This document shows, in pieces, positions 34,510 through 45,852 of a DNA stretch of 64,000 nt (its first letter is position 1; every line of letters starts with the position of its first letter). The stretch lies in contig JAOZUO010000019.1 of assembly GCA_029938605.1 (NCBI GenBank), positions 1 to 64,000 on the forward strand, read 5' to 3'. The translations under genes and the position numbers were made by a program. The DNA is from Deltaproteobacteria bacterium. GTDB lineage: Bacteria > Myxococcota_A > Polyangia > HGW-17 > JAJRWW01. The notes under the pieces were generated by a model. It did no database searches, was not told the DNA's origin, and saw nothing but the letters and a program-made list of their open reading frames with translations.

Positions 34510-35583
34510 CTACTCGGCGGCGGGGGGGGCGTCCCCCTCGTCTTTTCCTTTCCTGGTGGAGAGGGCGACCTCCAGAGCCTCGGCGATTCGTTTCTCCTCG
34601 ATCTCCCGGGACAGGACGAGATTCTTCTCCATGATGGCCGTGGTGGTCTCGTCGAAGACGTCGAGCTCCTTGACGAGCTGGTCCAGGTTCGTCCGGAAGT
34701 AGATCTGCGTCTCGGAGACGAACTGGGTGGTCTGGTTCATGGACTCGGTGAGCACGTCCAGGGAGCGCTTCATCTCCAGCATCACCATGGAGGCGTCCGC
34801 CGCGGTGCCGATGGCCTGGATCTGCCCGGAGACCAGGTCCAGCTTCTCGCTGGCTGCGTGCACGTACTGGGTGATGTCGCTGTAGAGGTGACCGATGGTC
34901 TCGGCCAGCAGGTGGGTGTTGGCCTTGAGCCGATCCAGCCGATCCTCGGCGGTGTGGTAAAGCTGCAGCTCCGTGGAATGCTCCGCCAGCATCTGGCGAG
35001 CCTTGTCCACGTCTGACTGCGCCTCGCGAGACTCAGCGGACCCGGACTCCAGCCCCTCGAGGTTGGCGTCCAGCTCCTCGCGCAGGGCCTGGACCTGCAG
35101 CAGAAATTCCGCCGCGGTCTCCTCGTTGCGCGCCGCCTCCACGATCTTGCCGTTGAGCCGCTGGATCTCTTCATAGAGCTCGGCTTGGGCGGTCTTGAGC
35201 TTGTCGGCGAACTCCGCCGCCTCCTTTACCCGCAGGGAGCTGATCTCATACTGCTGCCGCAGCAGCTCTTCGATGGACCGCCGGGTGATGGACAGACGGC
35301 GCAGGCCGGGGAGGTACGACATGACCTCTTTGACGTTGGACCAAAAGCCGCCCTTGACGCCGCTTCCACTCACATAGTCCGAGAGTTTGCGCAGCTTCTT
35401 GACCTCGTCCCCGAGGGCCTTCTGCAGCTCGATGTTCTTTTCCCGGAGCGTGGACAGCTCCCCCACCTTCACGTTCTGCCTTTGCCGAGCACCGTTGATG
35501 GAGCCCTCGAGGCTTTTGACCGAGATGCCCTCGCCTGAATACTGAGGCTTCGCCGTGAGGATGTCTGATTTGATCTCTGCCAT
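34510..35583 (-). CDS. Coiled-coil protein
   Basis: MAEIKSDILTAKPQYSGEGISVKSLEGSINGARQRQNVKVGELSTLREKN...; long heptad-like helices; same operon. Confidence 0.72.
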   Translation of the reverse strand: MAEIKSDILTAKPQYSGEGISVKSLEGSINGARQRQNVKVGELSTLREKNIELQKALGDEVKKLRKLSDYVSGSGVKGGFWSNVKEVMSYLPGLRRLSITRRSIEELLRQQYEISSLRVKEAAEFADKLKTAQAELYEEIQRLNGKIVEAARNEETAAEFLLQVQALREELDANLEGLESGSAESREAQSDVDKARQMLAEHSTELQLYHTAEDRLDRLKANTHLLAETIGHLYSDITQYVHAASEKLDLVSGQIQAIGTAADASMVMLEMKRSLDVLTESMNQTTQFVSETQIYFRTNLDQLVKELDVFDETTTAIMEKNLVLSREIEEKRIAEALEVALSTRKGKDEGDAPPAAE

Positions 35584-35768
35584 TGGATCTCCCCTGAACC
35601 AGATACGTGTGCGGTCGGGCCAGCTTTGCCCGAACAACCAGTGCGCGCCGATGGTACTGCTAGGGCGACGCCAGGGTCAAGGAGATCAACGGTGTGGTCC
35701 TTCGGCATAGGTCATATGGCTAGACTGGACTCAGGGTCGCGTGGTATTGGATCCACGCTTGGAGTCCG

Positions 35769-36935
35769 GTGTCCGGACCCGTCGGAGGGAAACCAGTGGC
35801 TTGTTTCAGAAGAATACCGATTGTTTGTGCGATTTTTTTGCTGGGGTACGGATGTACGTCTTCGGAGGAGGGGGAGTCGGTTACGACGACTTCGAAGTTC
35901 TCAAAGACGGGATCTGTAGCCTCGCATACGAATATTACGGCGGCTGCTACCACGACTTCGGGGGTCGGATCCACCAGCGCCCGGACGGCTTTTTCTCGTC
36001 GGTTGACCTGGGGGCACTCGAGCTCCGAGGTGGGCGGGACGTCGCGCGGGAACGAGCTGCCGGCCGAGGGGCCGAGCTCGGTGGCCGTGGGATCTGACGG
36101 GGCGGTGTACGTGTTGGACCGGCTCAATGGGCGGGTGCTGCGGGTGACCTCCCGGGCGGTGAAGGAGGTGGCCTCTGTGCCGATGGATTCCATGGACCTG
36201 GCCGTGGGCGTGGACTCAGTCTCCGGGGCGGACGCGGGCGTGGTGATCGGGGCTTGGAGCCCGCTGCGGGCGCGGGTCTGGCTGCGGGCCGGAGGGCAGG
36301 ACGCCGGCGAGGTGATCGTGCCGCGGTCCCTGCGGTTGGCGCGGGGGATTGGGCTGTTCGCCTCCCGGCGGGTGGTGGTGCGCAATGCCCATCAGGAGAC
36401 CTATTTACTGGGCAGCCCGGCCGCGGGCCGGAGTCTGGCGGCGGTGCTGCGGTCCAAAAGGGAAGGGGCGTATTTCCTGGCCGACGGCAGCGGCGTGCAG
36501 GTGCGACGGCGGCCGTCCGACGGCCGGGCCGAGGTGCTGGTGCTGGAGGCCGGGACCTCAAATCGCACCACCGTGAAGCGGCGCCTGGTGCTCGATGACG
36601 TCGTCATGGGCGTTCGGCTGGTGGGCGCGGCGGGGGGACACGTCTGTGTGCGGCTCGAGAAGACGGACCCGACCGCGAGCGTGGGCAGTGGTGTGGCGGT
36701 GAGCCGGGAGGTGGTGTGTCTGCGTGCAGCCGACGGCGCCCAGGTGTTGAGACGAGCGTTGCCGGCGCCGGGACGCTATCTGCCACGGCGGGAGCTTGCC
36801 CTGGGTGGGTCGCCGGCGAGGTTGGTGTTCATGCATCCGACAAATGAAGGATTGGACGTACAGGTGTGGACGCTTCCGGACGCGACCTCCGGAGCCACGG
36901 CAGCTCCAACCGTGGCGGCGGAGGTGACGCCATGA
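35769..36935 (+). CDS. Hypothetical lipoprotein
   Basis: GTG start; IPIVCAIFLLGYGCTSSEEG lipobox. Confidence 0.7.
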   Translation: MSGPVGGKPVACFRRIPIVCAIFLLGYGCTSSEEGESVTTTSKFSKTGSVASHTNITAAATTTSGVGSTSARTAFSRRLTWGHSSSEVGGTSRGNELPAEGPSSVAVGSDGAVYVLDRLNGRVLRVTSRAVKEVASVPMDSMDLAVGVDSVSGADAGVVIGAWSPLRARVWLRAGGQDAGEVIVPRSLRLARGIGLFASRRVVVRNAHQETYLLGSPAAGRSLAAVLRSKREGAYFLADGSGVQVRRRPSDGRAEVLVLEAGTSNRTTVKRRLVLDDVVMGVRLVGAAGGHVCVRLEKTDPTASVGSGVAVSREVVCLRAADGAQVLRRALPAPGRYLPRRELALGGSPARLVFMHPTNEGLDVQVWTLPDATSGATAAPTVAAEVTP

Positions 36936-38455
36936 AGCGCCTCAGCAAGATCAGCCTGTTTGTGTTTGCCGCGGCGGTGATCTGCGGCGGCTTGATTCGT
37001 CCGGCCGCGGCCATCAGTCGCGATGAGGTGATGGTGCGAGCCAAGGCCTATGCCTTCCACCCGTGGACCTGCACCACGGCGAACCTGACGGCGAGCTGCG
37101 ATGGCAGCTACCAGTCGGTGTACGTGCCCGGAGACTATATGGGGCTGCCCTACGACTGGGGCGGGTACATGACCCTGTTTCAGTTCGACCAGCAGATGGA
37201 CCAGGGGTACGGGGCGGGATCCTATCCGTCGGACGGGATCTTGACCTGCACCTCCGGCGTGGACTGCTCGGGCTTCGTGTCCAAGTGTTGGGACGCGGGG
37301 CACAATACGACCGATAGCATGGACACCATCTCCAGTCAGATCGCCCAGGCGAGCCTGTTGCCCGGGGACGCGCTGAACACGTCCGGCTACCATGTGGTGC
37401 TCTTTTCGCACCTGCTGTCCTCCGGAGAGCCCGTCTACTATGAAGCCATGGGCTACAACACGATCATCAACGTGTTCGGGGGATGGTCCTCCCTGTCGGG
37501 CTTCGATCCCATCCGGTACGACGGCATCACCGGGACCACCGTGTCCAACCCCGTGGGTACCCCCGAAAACCCCATCGTCATCGGATCTTTCCCCTACAGT
37601 GACTCGCGGGACACGAACCAGGCGGCGAGCGACGTGCTGGACGGCTGTGGGCTGGTTCCCTCCACGAGCGAGGCTGGGCCCGAGTACATCTATTCGGTGA
37701 CCTTCACCCAACCCGGGCAGCTCACCGTGGCGGTGTCAGACGACGTGAACACGGACATCGATGTGCACCTGTACACGTCCATGAACACTTCTGACTGCGT
37801 AGCGCGGCACGACTCCAGCTTCACCTACGGTGTGGACTGCGGCACCTACTACGTAGTGGCTGACACCTATGCAAGCGCATCCAACGCGGGCGCCTACCAG
37901 CTCACCGTGGACTTCACGCCTTCGGGCGGTTCCTGCGGCGCCGGACCGCCCACCTACGATTTCGAAGGGGAGCTCGGCGACCCGTGCGGATACTCGGGCA
38001 ACCCGAACCTGCCCTTCTGCAACCCGAACCTGGGTTCGGAGATCTGCCTCTCTTCCTCCAATACGTCCTTCTGCTCGAAGGCCTGCCAGTCCTTCGCCGA
38101 CTGCGGCGCCTTCCCCGGAGGGTGCTGCGAAGACATCGGCAGCAATGAGTTCTACTGCCTCGAGTCGCCTTTCTGCACCAACCCCACGGAGCCTGACGCG
38201 GGGGTTCCCGACGGCGGCGTGAACCCGTCCGACGGTGGCACTTCGACCGACGGTGGCATAGTGGGACCGGACGGATCCACGGTCTGGCCCGATGGCGGCC
38301 CGGCCCCCGACGGGTCCACGGTCTGGCCCGACGGTGGACAGCCGCCGGTGGACGACGATCCCGGCTGCAACTGTCGCAGCACCTCCTCGGGCGGTGGCCC
38401 CCTGGTGGGCCTGGTGCTGGTCCTCCTTTTCGCCCTGCGTCGCCGCCGCCGCTGA
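36932..38455 (+). CDS. NlpC/P60-like secreted cysteine peptidase with MYXO-CTERM-like sorting tail
   Basis: Signal peptide; SGVDCSGFVSKCWD and GYHVVLFSH; tail GCNCRSTSSGGGPLVGLVLVLLFALRRRRR. Confidence 0.8.
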   Translation: MKRLSKISLFVFAAAVICGGLIRPAAAISRDEVMVRAKAYAFHPWTCTTANLTASCDGSYQSVYVPGDYMGLPYDWGGYMTLFQFDQQMDQGYGAGSYPSDGILTCTSGVDCSGFVSKCWDAGHNTTDSMDTISSQIAQASLLPGDALNTSGYHVVLFSHLLSSGEPVYYEAMGYNTIINVFGGWSSLSGFDPIRYDGITGTTVSNPVGTPENPIVIGSFPYSDSRDTNQAASDVLDGCGLVPSTSEAGPEYIYSVTFTQPGQLTVAVSDDVNTDIDVHLYTSMNTSDCVARHDSSFTYGVDCGTYYVVADTYASASNAGAYQLTVDFTPSGGSCGAGPPTYDFEGELGDPCGYSGNPNLPFCNPNLGSEICLSSSNTSFCSKACQSFADCGAFPGGCCEDIGSNEFYCLESPFCTNPTEPDAGVPDGGVNPSDGGTSTDGGIVGPDGSTVWPDGGPAPDGSTVWPDGGQPPVDDDPGCNCRSTSSGGGPLVGLVLVLLFALRRRRR

Positions 38456-38569
38456 TACCAATCCATCCAAATTTGTCCCGCCGAGGGAGTCTGCTTGACG
38501 CCATCGATCGTCACGCGAGATACTCTTGTGTGACACAGATTGCTCGATTGGCAGATGGAGGAGATTCCG

Positions 38570-40504
38570 ATGAAGAGAACCGCGATCCCCACGGCGATCC
38601 TGATGGCGTTACTGGTAGCGGTTGGTTGCGGGGACGACGGCGCGACGGGGAATGATAACCAGAACGAGAACCTGTCCCCGGAGGGGGTTTGCGGGGACGG
38701 GACCGTTGATTTGGGCGAGGCGTGTGACGAAGGCGCGGGCAACTCCGACAGTGAGCCCGACACCTGTCGGACTGACTGTCGGCTACCCCGGTGCGGAGAC
38801 GGAGTGGGCGACACGGACGAGGAGTGCGACGAGGGCGGGGCCAACAGCGATATCATCCCGAGCGCCTGCCGCCGGGACTGTCGTCTGCCGTATTGCGGCG
38901 ACGGCGTGGTCGAGCCCCTCGAGGCGTGCGACGATCAGAACGGGGACGCCGGCGACGGCTGCGCTCCGGACTGCACGGTGGAGGAGCGCTACCAGTGCTC
39001 GGGCTCGCCCAGCGAGTGCATCTGCGCCGAGTTCCGTTCCGGGCCGGACTGTGGGGAGTGTCTGGTGTACGTGGACGTGGCGGCTGACTCCTCGGACGCC
39101 GACGGGACCTCCTGGGCCACCGCGTTTACGGATGTAAAGCAGGGGCTGCAGGCCGCATTCGATGCCGGATCCCCTTGTGAGGTGTGGGTGGCGCGGGGAC
39201 ACTACGTGATTTTTGAGATCTCAGCGGGCGATGCGCTGCGCTTGCGCTCGGGCGTGGGCCTCTATGGGGGCTTCGACGCCACGGAGACCACACGCGAGCA
39301 GCGGGACTGGCGGGCCAACCCGACGGTGCTCGACGGCACCCTGGGCATGATGGGAGTGTCGACGCACCATGTGGTGACCTCCATGTCCACCGAGGATGCC
39401 ACCCTGGACGGCTTCGTCGTCACCCGGGGTGTCGCGATGGGTGGATCCCTGGACTCCATAGGTGGTGGCATGTTGGTCATGAACTCCAGTGTGGAGGTGG
39501 CCAACTGCGTGTTCTCCCAGAACTACGCGGAGCAGGCCGGGGGAGGGTTGGCGATCTACGCGTCGGACGTGAGATTGCGCAACGTGATGTTTTCGGTCAA
39601 CGTCGTGGGAGTGGCTGGGGGCGAATACTCCGTGGGGGGCGGTCTGGCGGCTTTTGACTCCGTGTTCGAGGTAGATGATTCATTCTTCGTGGGAAACCTG
39701 GCGTTGGATGGCCTGGGGGGCGGCGGCGCCTACCTGGTGTCGTCCACCGCTGATTTTCGCAATGTGGTCTTTGCCGGCAACGGGAGGGATGGCGGGGTCC
39801 TTATTCTTCGGGAGAACGTGGGCGGCGCCATCAGCCTGGTTAGTGAATCGGTTGCCACCCTTCGCCACGCCACCCTGGTAGGCAATCACGCCTGGAGGGG
39901 GGGCGCCATCGCCGTAGATCGTACGAGCAGCGTCGCGCTGACCTCGAGCCTACTTTTCGCCAACGTGGCCAGCTCGGGCACGGCTCCCGCCTTGCGGGTC
40001 CCAATCGGCGGCACGGCCATCTTGGACCACTGCCGCGTGCCGGCGGACCTGTCCTGCCCGGGGTGTATTAACGCGGCCCCCGCCTTCGCCCCCGTGCCGT
40101 CCGTGGTCGGTGATATTCTCAGCGCGACGTACGACGAGGACACCGGCCTCACCGAGGTGGTGCTCGACAACGTCAGTTGGACTCCGGGGGAGCTGGCCGG
40201 CGTGTTCCTGTCGGTGGCCGGCGCGCCCACCTGGGTGATCATCGCGCACAACTCGACGAACACGGTCAGTCTGTGGGGAGATCTCTCTACGACCCTGGAG
40301 CCGGGGGTTTTCTATGCGGGCCACGTGCTAGGGCTCTCGGGTATCTCGCCCTGCATCGACGCCGCCCACGGGCTGGAGGTCCCCACCCTGGACGTGGAGG
40401 GTACGCCCCGGTGGGACAACATCGTCCAGGACTCCTACGACTGCGCTGGACAGCCCGACTGCATCTCCTTCGCCGACATTGGCGCCTACGAGTACTATCC
40501 GTAA
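38570..40504 (+). CDS. Secreted Cys-rich/beta-helix lipoprotein
   Basis: LLVAVGCGDDG lipobox; CGDGTVDLGEACDEG repeats; DGTSWATAFTDVKQGLQAA; ends ISFADIGAYEYYP. Confidence 0.82.
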   Translation: MKRTAIPTAILMALLVAVGCGDDGATGNDNQNENLSPEGVCGDGTVDLGEACDEGAGNSDSEPDTCRTDCRLPRCGDGVGDTDEECDEGGANSDIIPSACRRDCRLPYCGDGVVEPLEACDDQNGDAGDGCAPDCTVEERYQCSGSPSECICAEFRSGPDCGECLVYVDVAADSSDADGTSWATAFTDVKQGLQAAFDAGSPCEVWVARGHYVIFEISAGDALRLRSGVGLYGGFDATETTREQRDWRANPTVLDGTLGMMGVSTHHVVTSMSTEDATLDGFVVTRGVAMGGSLDSIGGGMLVMNSSVEVANCVFSQNYAEQAGGGLAIYASDVRLRNVMFSVNVVGVAGGEYSVGGGLAAFDSVFEVDDSFFVGNLALDGLGGGGAYLVSSTADFRNVVFAGNGRDGGVLILRENVGGAISLVSESVATLRHATLVGNHAWRGGAIAVDRTSSVALTSSLLFANVASSGTAPALRVPIGGTAILDHCRVPADLSCPGCINAAPAFAPVPSVVGDILSATYDEDTGLTEVVLDNVSWTPGELAGVFLSVAGAPTWVIIAHNSTNTVSLWGDLSTTLEPGVFYAGHVLGLSGISPCIDAAHGLEVPTLDVEGTPRWDNIVQDSYDCAGQPDCISFADIGAYEYYP

Positions 40505-40521
40505 ACACGGGCCCCACGAAA

Positions 40522-43500
40522 GTGTTACGGTGGCTCATCCGCCGTCAGATTCAAATAAGGGGTGCTTCTGAGCACAACCTCGACGCCATTGACGTGAGCC
40601 TGCCGGCCGAGCAGCTCGTGGTGATCACCGGTGTGTCGGGGTCGGGGAAGTCGTCGCTGGCCTTTGACACCATTCACCGGGAGGGGCAGCGTCGGTTCCT
40701 TCGTTCCTTCTCGGCCCACGCTCGGCAGTACCTCGGTCGCATGGAGCGTCCGGCCGTGGAGGAGATCACGGGGCTTACGCCCACGGTGTGCTTGGAGCAG
40801 CGCCGCCTGGGGGCCAACCCCCGCTCGACGGTGGGTACCCTCTCGGAGGTTCAGGATCACTTGCGGTTGCTGTTTGCCCGCGCGGGGCGTGCGGGCTGTC
40901 CGGCCTGCGGCGCGGCCGTGGACGGCGTGGTGGATGGCGTGGGCGGGCGGCGGGTCTGTCCGGCCTGCGGTCACGACCACGAGGGTCCGGAGTCCTCCTT
41001 CTTTTCCTTCAATACGGCCGCGGGGGCGTGTCCCGCTTGTGGGGGTCTGGGGGAGGAGGACTGGGTGGATCCGGACCTGTTGGTGGCCCACCCCCAAAAG
41101 AGCCTGCGCGACGGCGCCCTGGTACCCACCACACCCTCGGGTTACATCGTCTATTCCCAGGTCACCCTGGACGTGCTCGACGAGGTGTGTCGGGCCCATG
41201 GATTCGACGTGGACACACCCTGGCAGGACCTCACCGACGGTCAGCGTCAGGTGGTGTTGTTTGGCTCGGATCGCCTGGAGGTGCCCTTTGGAAAGCACCC
41301 CTTGGAGTCCCGCCTGAAGTGGAGCGGGATCACGGCGCGGCCCCGGGAGACGGGCCACTACAAGGGCTTGGTGCCCACCATCGCAGAGATCGTTCGACGC
41401 AACCGTAACAAGAACGCCATGCGCTTTGCCCGGTCCCGCCCCTGCGCTGCCTGCGGTGGTGCGCGGCTGGGCCCGGCGCCCCTGGCGGTGACCTATGGTG
41501 GCCGATCCATCGCCGAGTTGGCGCGACTCACAGTGGATGGGTTGGCGGCCTTCTTCGACGGGCCGCCGCCAGCCGGAACCGAGGGTGTGGTGGCCCCGTT
41601 GGTGGAGCGGATCACAGCGCGCCTGTCGCTGCTCATGGAGCTGGGCCTCGACCACCTCACCCTGGATCGACCCACGCCGACCCTCTCGGCCGGAGAGGGT
41701 CAGCGCGTCCGTCTGGCCACGGTGGCCGGAGGCGGCCTGCGGGGGATCACCTATGTGCTGGATGAGCCCTCCGTGGGGCTCCACGCCCGGGACACGCGGC
41801 GGCTGCTGGGGCTCCTGGCGCGGCTACGGGACGGGGGCAACTCGGTGCTCGTGGTGGAGCACGACCAGGCGGTGATGCGCGCGGCGGACTGGCTCGTGGA
41901 CATAGGCCCCGGCGCGGGAAGCGACGGAGGGCGGCTGCTGTACAGTGGTGATCCGGCGATTTTGGCTGATCCCTCGGTGAGCCCTCGGGCCGCGGCCCCC
42001 AGCGCCACCCGCCGGTTTCTCTCCGGAGAGGCCTGCGTGGAGTTGTCCGGGGTGCGTCGTAGTGGCGCCGGGGAGCTCGTGGTGCGTGGGGCCAGACAGC
42101 ACAACCTGCGGGACGTGGACGCCTCCTTCCTGGTGGCCGGGCTGAACGTGGTCACCGGCGTCAGTGGCAGCGGCAAGTCCACCCTGGTCATGGACGTCCT
42201 CGCCCGGGCTTTGCGGCAGCGACTTCACTCCGCGCGAGGCCGGCCCGGGGACCATGACGCCATCGACGGCGCCGAGCATCTGGACAAGGTGGTGGAGATC
42301 GACCAGGCGCCCATTGGCCGCACGCCCAGGTCCAACCCGGCCACCTACACCAAGCTCTTCGACCGGGTGCGCGCCCTCTTCGCCGCCACGCCCGAGGCCC
42401 GGGCTCGGGGGTACGGCAAGGGCCGCTTTTCGTTCAACAACGTCGGCGGACGGTGCGAAGCCTGTCAGGGCGCCGGGGTGCAGACTATCGGTATGCACTT
42501 TCTGGGGGACGTGTCCATTGGGTGCGACCGCTGCCAAGGTCGGCGTTTCAACGATGAGACCCTGGAGATCCGGGTTCATGGTCTCACGGTGCACGATGTG
42601 CTGGAGCTCAGTGTGCATCGGGCGGCCGAGATCTTCAGCGCGGACAAGGTCCTTTTCCGGCACCTGAGCGCGCTGGAGGATCTGGGTCTGGGGTACCTCG
42701 CCCTGGGGCAGCCCTCCACTACTTTGTCGGGGGGAGAGGCCCAACGGGTGAAGCTCGCGTCTGACCTCGCCCGTCCGGCCACGGGGAGGACCTTGTATCT
42801 GCTCGATGAGCCCACCACCGGGCTGCACGATCAAGATCTGCTGCACCTGCTGGCGGCCTTGGATCGTCTCGTGGAGGCGGGCAACACGGTCATCGCCATT
42901 GAGCACCATCCGGACGTGATCCGCTGCGCCGACCGGGTGGTGGATCTGGGCCCCGGGGCCGGTGTCCGGGGTGGCCGGGTGGTGGCCCAGGGGACCCCGG
43001 AGGAGGTGGCGGCGGTGCCCGAGTCGGTCACCGGTCAGGTGCTGCGGCAGGGGGATGTAGATCCTGCGCCCGAACCCAGCGGCGACCTTGCTGACCTCGC
43101 TGCCGGACCCCTCCCCGGCGCGTCCGCGGAGATTCGGCTGGAGGGAGTGTGCACCCACAACCTGCAGTCGGTGGATGTGCGCATCCGGGACCAGACCCTG
43201 ACGGTGATCACCGGCGTCAGCGGCAGCGGCAAGTCGTCGCTGGCCTTCGACACCCTCTACGCCGAGGGGCAGCGCCGTTTCACTGAGACCCTGTCGCCCC
43301 TGGCCCGGCGCTTCATGGAGCAGCTCCCACGTCCGCCCCTGGCGGCGGCCTCGGGGCTGACGCCCACCATCGGTATCTCCCGCCGCACCCTGGCGGCCAA
43401 CCCCCGTTCCACCGTGGGTACGTTCACCGAGCTGTACGATCTGTACCGCCTGGTCTACTCCCGTGCCGGGGTGGCTTCCTGTCCCAAATGCGACGTGGTG

Positions 43501-45696
43501 CTACTCGACGGTAGGTGTTCGGACTGTGGTGTGGCGTCTGGCGGCCCGTTGACTACCTCGAGGTTTTCCTTCAACCACCACCTGGGCTCGTGCCCCGCCT
43601 GCCGGGGTCTGGGATCGGTGAAGTCCTGCGACCCTGACAAGCTCGTGTCCCACCCCCAGCGACCGCTCACCGACGGCGCCATGGACGGGCACAAGACCGG
43701 CCGATTCTACGGAGAGCCCGATGGCCAGTATGTGGCGATTTTGCGGCGGGTGGGCGAGGTGCTTGGGCTGGACTTCGGGGCACCCTGGGAAAGGCTGTCA
43801 GCAGAGGCTCGCCGGGTGGCCATGGCCGGCACCGGAGAAACGGTATACGACGTGGTGTGGCGCTACGACCGCAAGGGACGCACCGGGGACCATCGCTTTG
43901 AGCGGCCCTGGCCCGGCTTCGTGGCCCTGGTGGACACCGAGTATCTACGCAAGCACGCCGACCGGCGGGGTGAGGCCATGGAGGGGGTCCTGTCCGAGCA
44001 GTCCTGTGCCACCTGCGGCGGCGAGCGCCTTGAGCCCTTTGCCCGTGCGGTACGGTTCGCCGGGCTCCGCATGGGGGACCTGGTTCGCCTGACCGTAGAT
44101 CAGTCCCTGGGCTGGTTCGCCGACCTGGAACAGCGTGAAGACGCCTCAGTGCTGTCGTCGAAAGAGCGCGTTGTCACCGCTGACGCTCGACGGACCATCG
44201 TCGAGACCCTGTCGGTGATCGCCGATGTGGGACTGGGGTATCTCCAGGCGGATCGGCGGGCCGGGTCCCTATCCGGCGGTGAGGCTCGTCGGCTCCAGCT
44301 CGCCGCCCTGCTGGGGGCGGATCTGTGCGGAGTCACCTACGTGATGGACGAGCCCACCATCGGTCTGCACGCCGCCGACACCCAGGGGCTGGTGCGCACC
44401 CTTCATCGCCTGCGGGATCGAGGCAACACGGTGGTGGTGGTGGAGCACGACCTGGACGTGATCCGAGCCGCAGATCACGTGATCGAGCTCGGTCCGGGTC
44501 CGGGTCGGCAGGGCGGGCACGTGGTGGCTCAGGGGTCGGTAAAGGACGTAGAAGGGTCCGACACCCCCACCGGGCGGCTCCTCGCCCAGGAGAGTTCGTC
44601 CGCGCTCGAGCCCGCGCCCGAGTCCGCGCCCGAGTCCGCGGTCGAGTCCAAGTCCCGTTCCCGGCGATCCCGGCGATCCCTCAGGCCGGGAGTCACCGTC
44701 GTCGGCGCTCACGCGCACAACCTCGTCGACTTGGACGTGACGCTCCCCGCCGGCGGTCTGGTGGTCTTGTCCGGAGTGTCGGGCAGCGGCAAGACCACCT
44801 TGCTTCACGATGTGCTGGGCGCCTCCGCGGCCGCCTCTGCGGCTGCCTCTGCGACCGGTGGCCGGCCGGTGGGTTGCCGCGCCGTGACCGGGCTCGAAGG
44901 GTTCGGACGCGTGGTGGTCGTGGACCCGTCCCCCCTGGGCTCGGCTCCGTCGAGCAACCCGGCCACCTACACCGGGCTCTTTGACGGTATCAGGGACCTG
45001 TTCGCCCGCACCCAGGACGCGCGTCGGGCGGGGTACAAAAAAGGGCGATTCTCCTTTAACGCCAAGGCGGGGCAGTGTGCCCGCTGTAAGGGCCTGGGTG
45101 CGCTGCGTACCCCCATGGGTTTTTTGGCCGACGTGTGGGTGCAGTGTGACGCCTGCCGGGGCGCGCGGTTCAACCCCGAGACCCTCGCCGTACGGTATCG
45201 GGATCACTCCATCGCCGACGTGCTCGCCCTGTCGGCCCAGGAGGGAGCTGAGCTCTTCGCCGATGAGCGTCGCCTGGCCGCCGGCCTGGGAAGGTTCGTG
45301 GAGGTGGGGCTGGGCTACCTGCAGCTCGGCCAGGGGGCGCCCACCCTATCGGGGGGCGAGTCCCAGCGGGTCAAGCTCGTGGCGGAGCTTTTGCGTGGCG
45401 ACGCCCCCCGTCGCAAAAAAGAGGAAGCGCCGCCCGAGACCCTCTACCTGCTCGACGAGCCCACCGTGGGGCTGCACGGCCAGGACGTCCAAAGGCTGGT
45501 GGCTCTGCTCGATCGCCTCTGCGAGGCGGGCCACACGGTGTACGTGGTGGAGCACCACCGGGACGTTCTCCAAGCGGCGGACTGGATCATCGACTTAGGT
45601 CCAGGGGGCGGCCCGGCCGGAGGGCGCCTCGTGGCCCAGGGTACCCCCGAGCAAGTGGCCCGCGCCGAAGGATCGCTCACCGGCCGGGTGCTGTGA
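40522..45696 (+). CDS. uvrA: Double-length UvrA-type excinuclease-like ABC ATPase (two UvrA units fused)
   Basis: Four Walker A motifs ([56 protein letters not shown]), LSGGE signatures, Zn-finger CxxC pairs; about 1724 aa from GTG 40522. Confidence 0.88.
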   Translation: MLRWLIRRQIQIRGASEHNLDAIDVSLPAEQLVVITGVSGSGKSSLAFDTIHREGQRRFLRSFSAHARQYLGRMERPAVEEITGLTPTVCLEQRRLGANPRSTVGTLSEVQDHLRLLFARAGRAGCPACGAAVDGVVDGVGGRRVCPACGHDHEGPESSFFSFNTAAGACPACGGLGEEDWVDPDLLVAHPQKSLRDGALVPTTPSGYIVYSQVTLDVLDEVCRAHGFDVDTPWQDLTDGQRQVVLFGSDRLEVPFGKHPLESRLKWSGITARPRETGHYKGLVPTIAEIVRRNRNKNAMRFARSRPCAACGGARLGPAPLAVTYGGRSIAELARLTVDGLAAFFDGPPPAGTEGVVAPLVERITARLSLLMELGLDHLTLDRPTPTLSAGEGQRVRLATVAGGGLRGITYVLDEPSVGLHARDTRRLLGLLARLRDGGNSVLVVEHDQAVMRAADWLVDIGPGAGSDGGRLLYSGDPAILADPSVSPRAAAPSATRRFLSGEACVELSGVRRSGAGELVVRGARQHNLRDVDASFLVAGLNVVTGVSGSGKSTLVMDVLARALRQRLHSARGRPGDHDAIDGAEHLDKVVEIDQAPIGRTPRSNPATYTKLFDRVRALFAATPEARARGYGKGRFSFNNVGGRCEACQGAGVQTIGMHFLGDVSIGCDRCQGRRFNDETLEIRVHGLTVHDVLELSVHRAAEIFSADKVLFRHLSALEDLGLGYLALGQPSTTLSGGEAQRVKLASDLARPATGRTLYLLDEPTTGLHDQDLLHLLAALDRLVEAGNTVIAIEHHPDVIRCADRVVDLGPGAGVRGGRVVAQGTPEEVAAVPESVTGQVLRQGDVDPAPEPSGDLADLAAGPLPGASAEIRLEGVCTHNLQSVDVRIRDQTLTVITGVSGSGKSSLAFDTLYAEGQRRFTETLSPLARRFMEQLPRPPLAAASGLTPTIGISRRTLAANPRSTVGTFTELYDLYRLVYSRAGVASCPKCDVVLLDGRCSDCGVASGGPLTTSRFSFNHHLGSCPACRGLGSVKSCDPDKLVSHPQRPLTDGAMDGHKTGRFYGEPDGQYVAILRRVGEVLGLDFGAPWERLSAEARRVAMAGTGETVYDVVWRYDRKGRTGDHRFERPWPGFVALVDTEYLRKHADRRGEAMEGVLSEQSCATCGGERLEPFARAVRFAGLRMGDLVRLTVDQSLGWFADLEQREDASVLSSKERVVTADARRTIVETLSVIADVGLGYLQADRRAGSLSGGEARRLQLAALLGADLCGVTYVMDEPTIGLHAADTQGLVRTLHRLRDRGNTVVVVEHDLDVIRAADHVIELGPGPGRQGGHVVAQGSVKDVEGSDTPTGRLLAQESSSALEPAPESAPESAVESKSRSRRSRRSLRPGVTVVGAHAHNLVDLDVTLPAGGLVVLSGVSGSGKTTLLHDVLGASAAASAAASATGGRPVGCRAVTGLEGFGRVVVVDPSPLGSAPSSNPATYTGLFDGIRDLFARTQDARRAGYKKGRFSFNAKAGQCARCKGLGALRTPMGFLADVWVQCDACRGARFNPETLAVRYRDHSIADVLALSAQEGAELFADERRLAAGLGRFVEVGLGYLQLGQGAPTLSGGESQRVKLVAELLRGDAPRRKKEEAPPETLYLLDEPTVGLHGQDVQRLVALLDRLCEAGHTVYVVEHHRDVLQAADWIIDLGPGGGPAGGRLVAQGTPEQVARAEGSLTGRVL

Positions 45697-45755
45697 CCGG
45701 GTCCTGTGACCTGATTCTGTGATCTGATTCTGTGACCTGATCCTGTGACCGGGTC
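45691..45755 (+). repeat. 13-bp tandem repeat ctgtgacc(t)gatt, 5 units, containing the uvrA stop codon
   Basis: ctgtgaccgggtc/ctgtgacctgatt/ctgtgatctgatt/ctgtgacctgatc/ctgtgaccgggtc read directly. Confidence 0.95.
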
Positions 45756-45852
45756 CTATGGGTCCGATCCGGGGGGGCTTTTTTCGAATGGAGTGAACCG
45801 CCCCGGAGTCATTGGCCTCGCTGCTCCACTGCGTCGTCGGTGATGCGGTCTG

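Noticed and set aside
40525-43158. Long minus-strand ORFs opposite the uvrA-like gene
   Set aside because: Shadow ORFs of a high-GC gene; the plus strand has ABC motifs in frame
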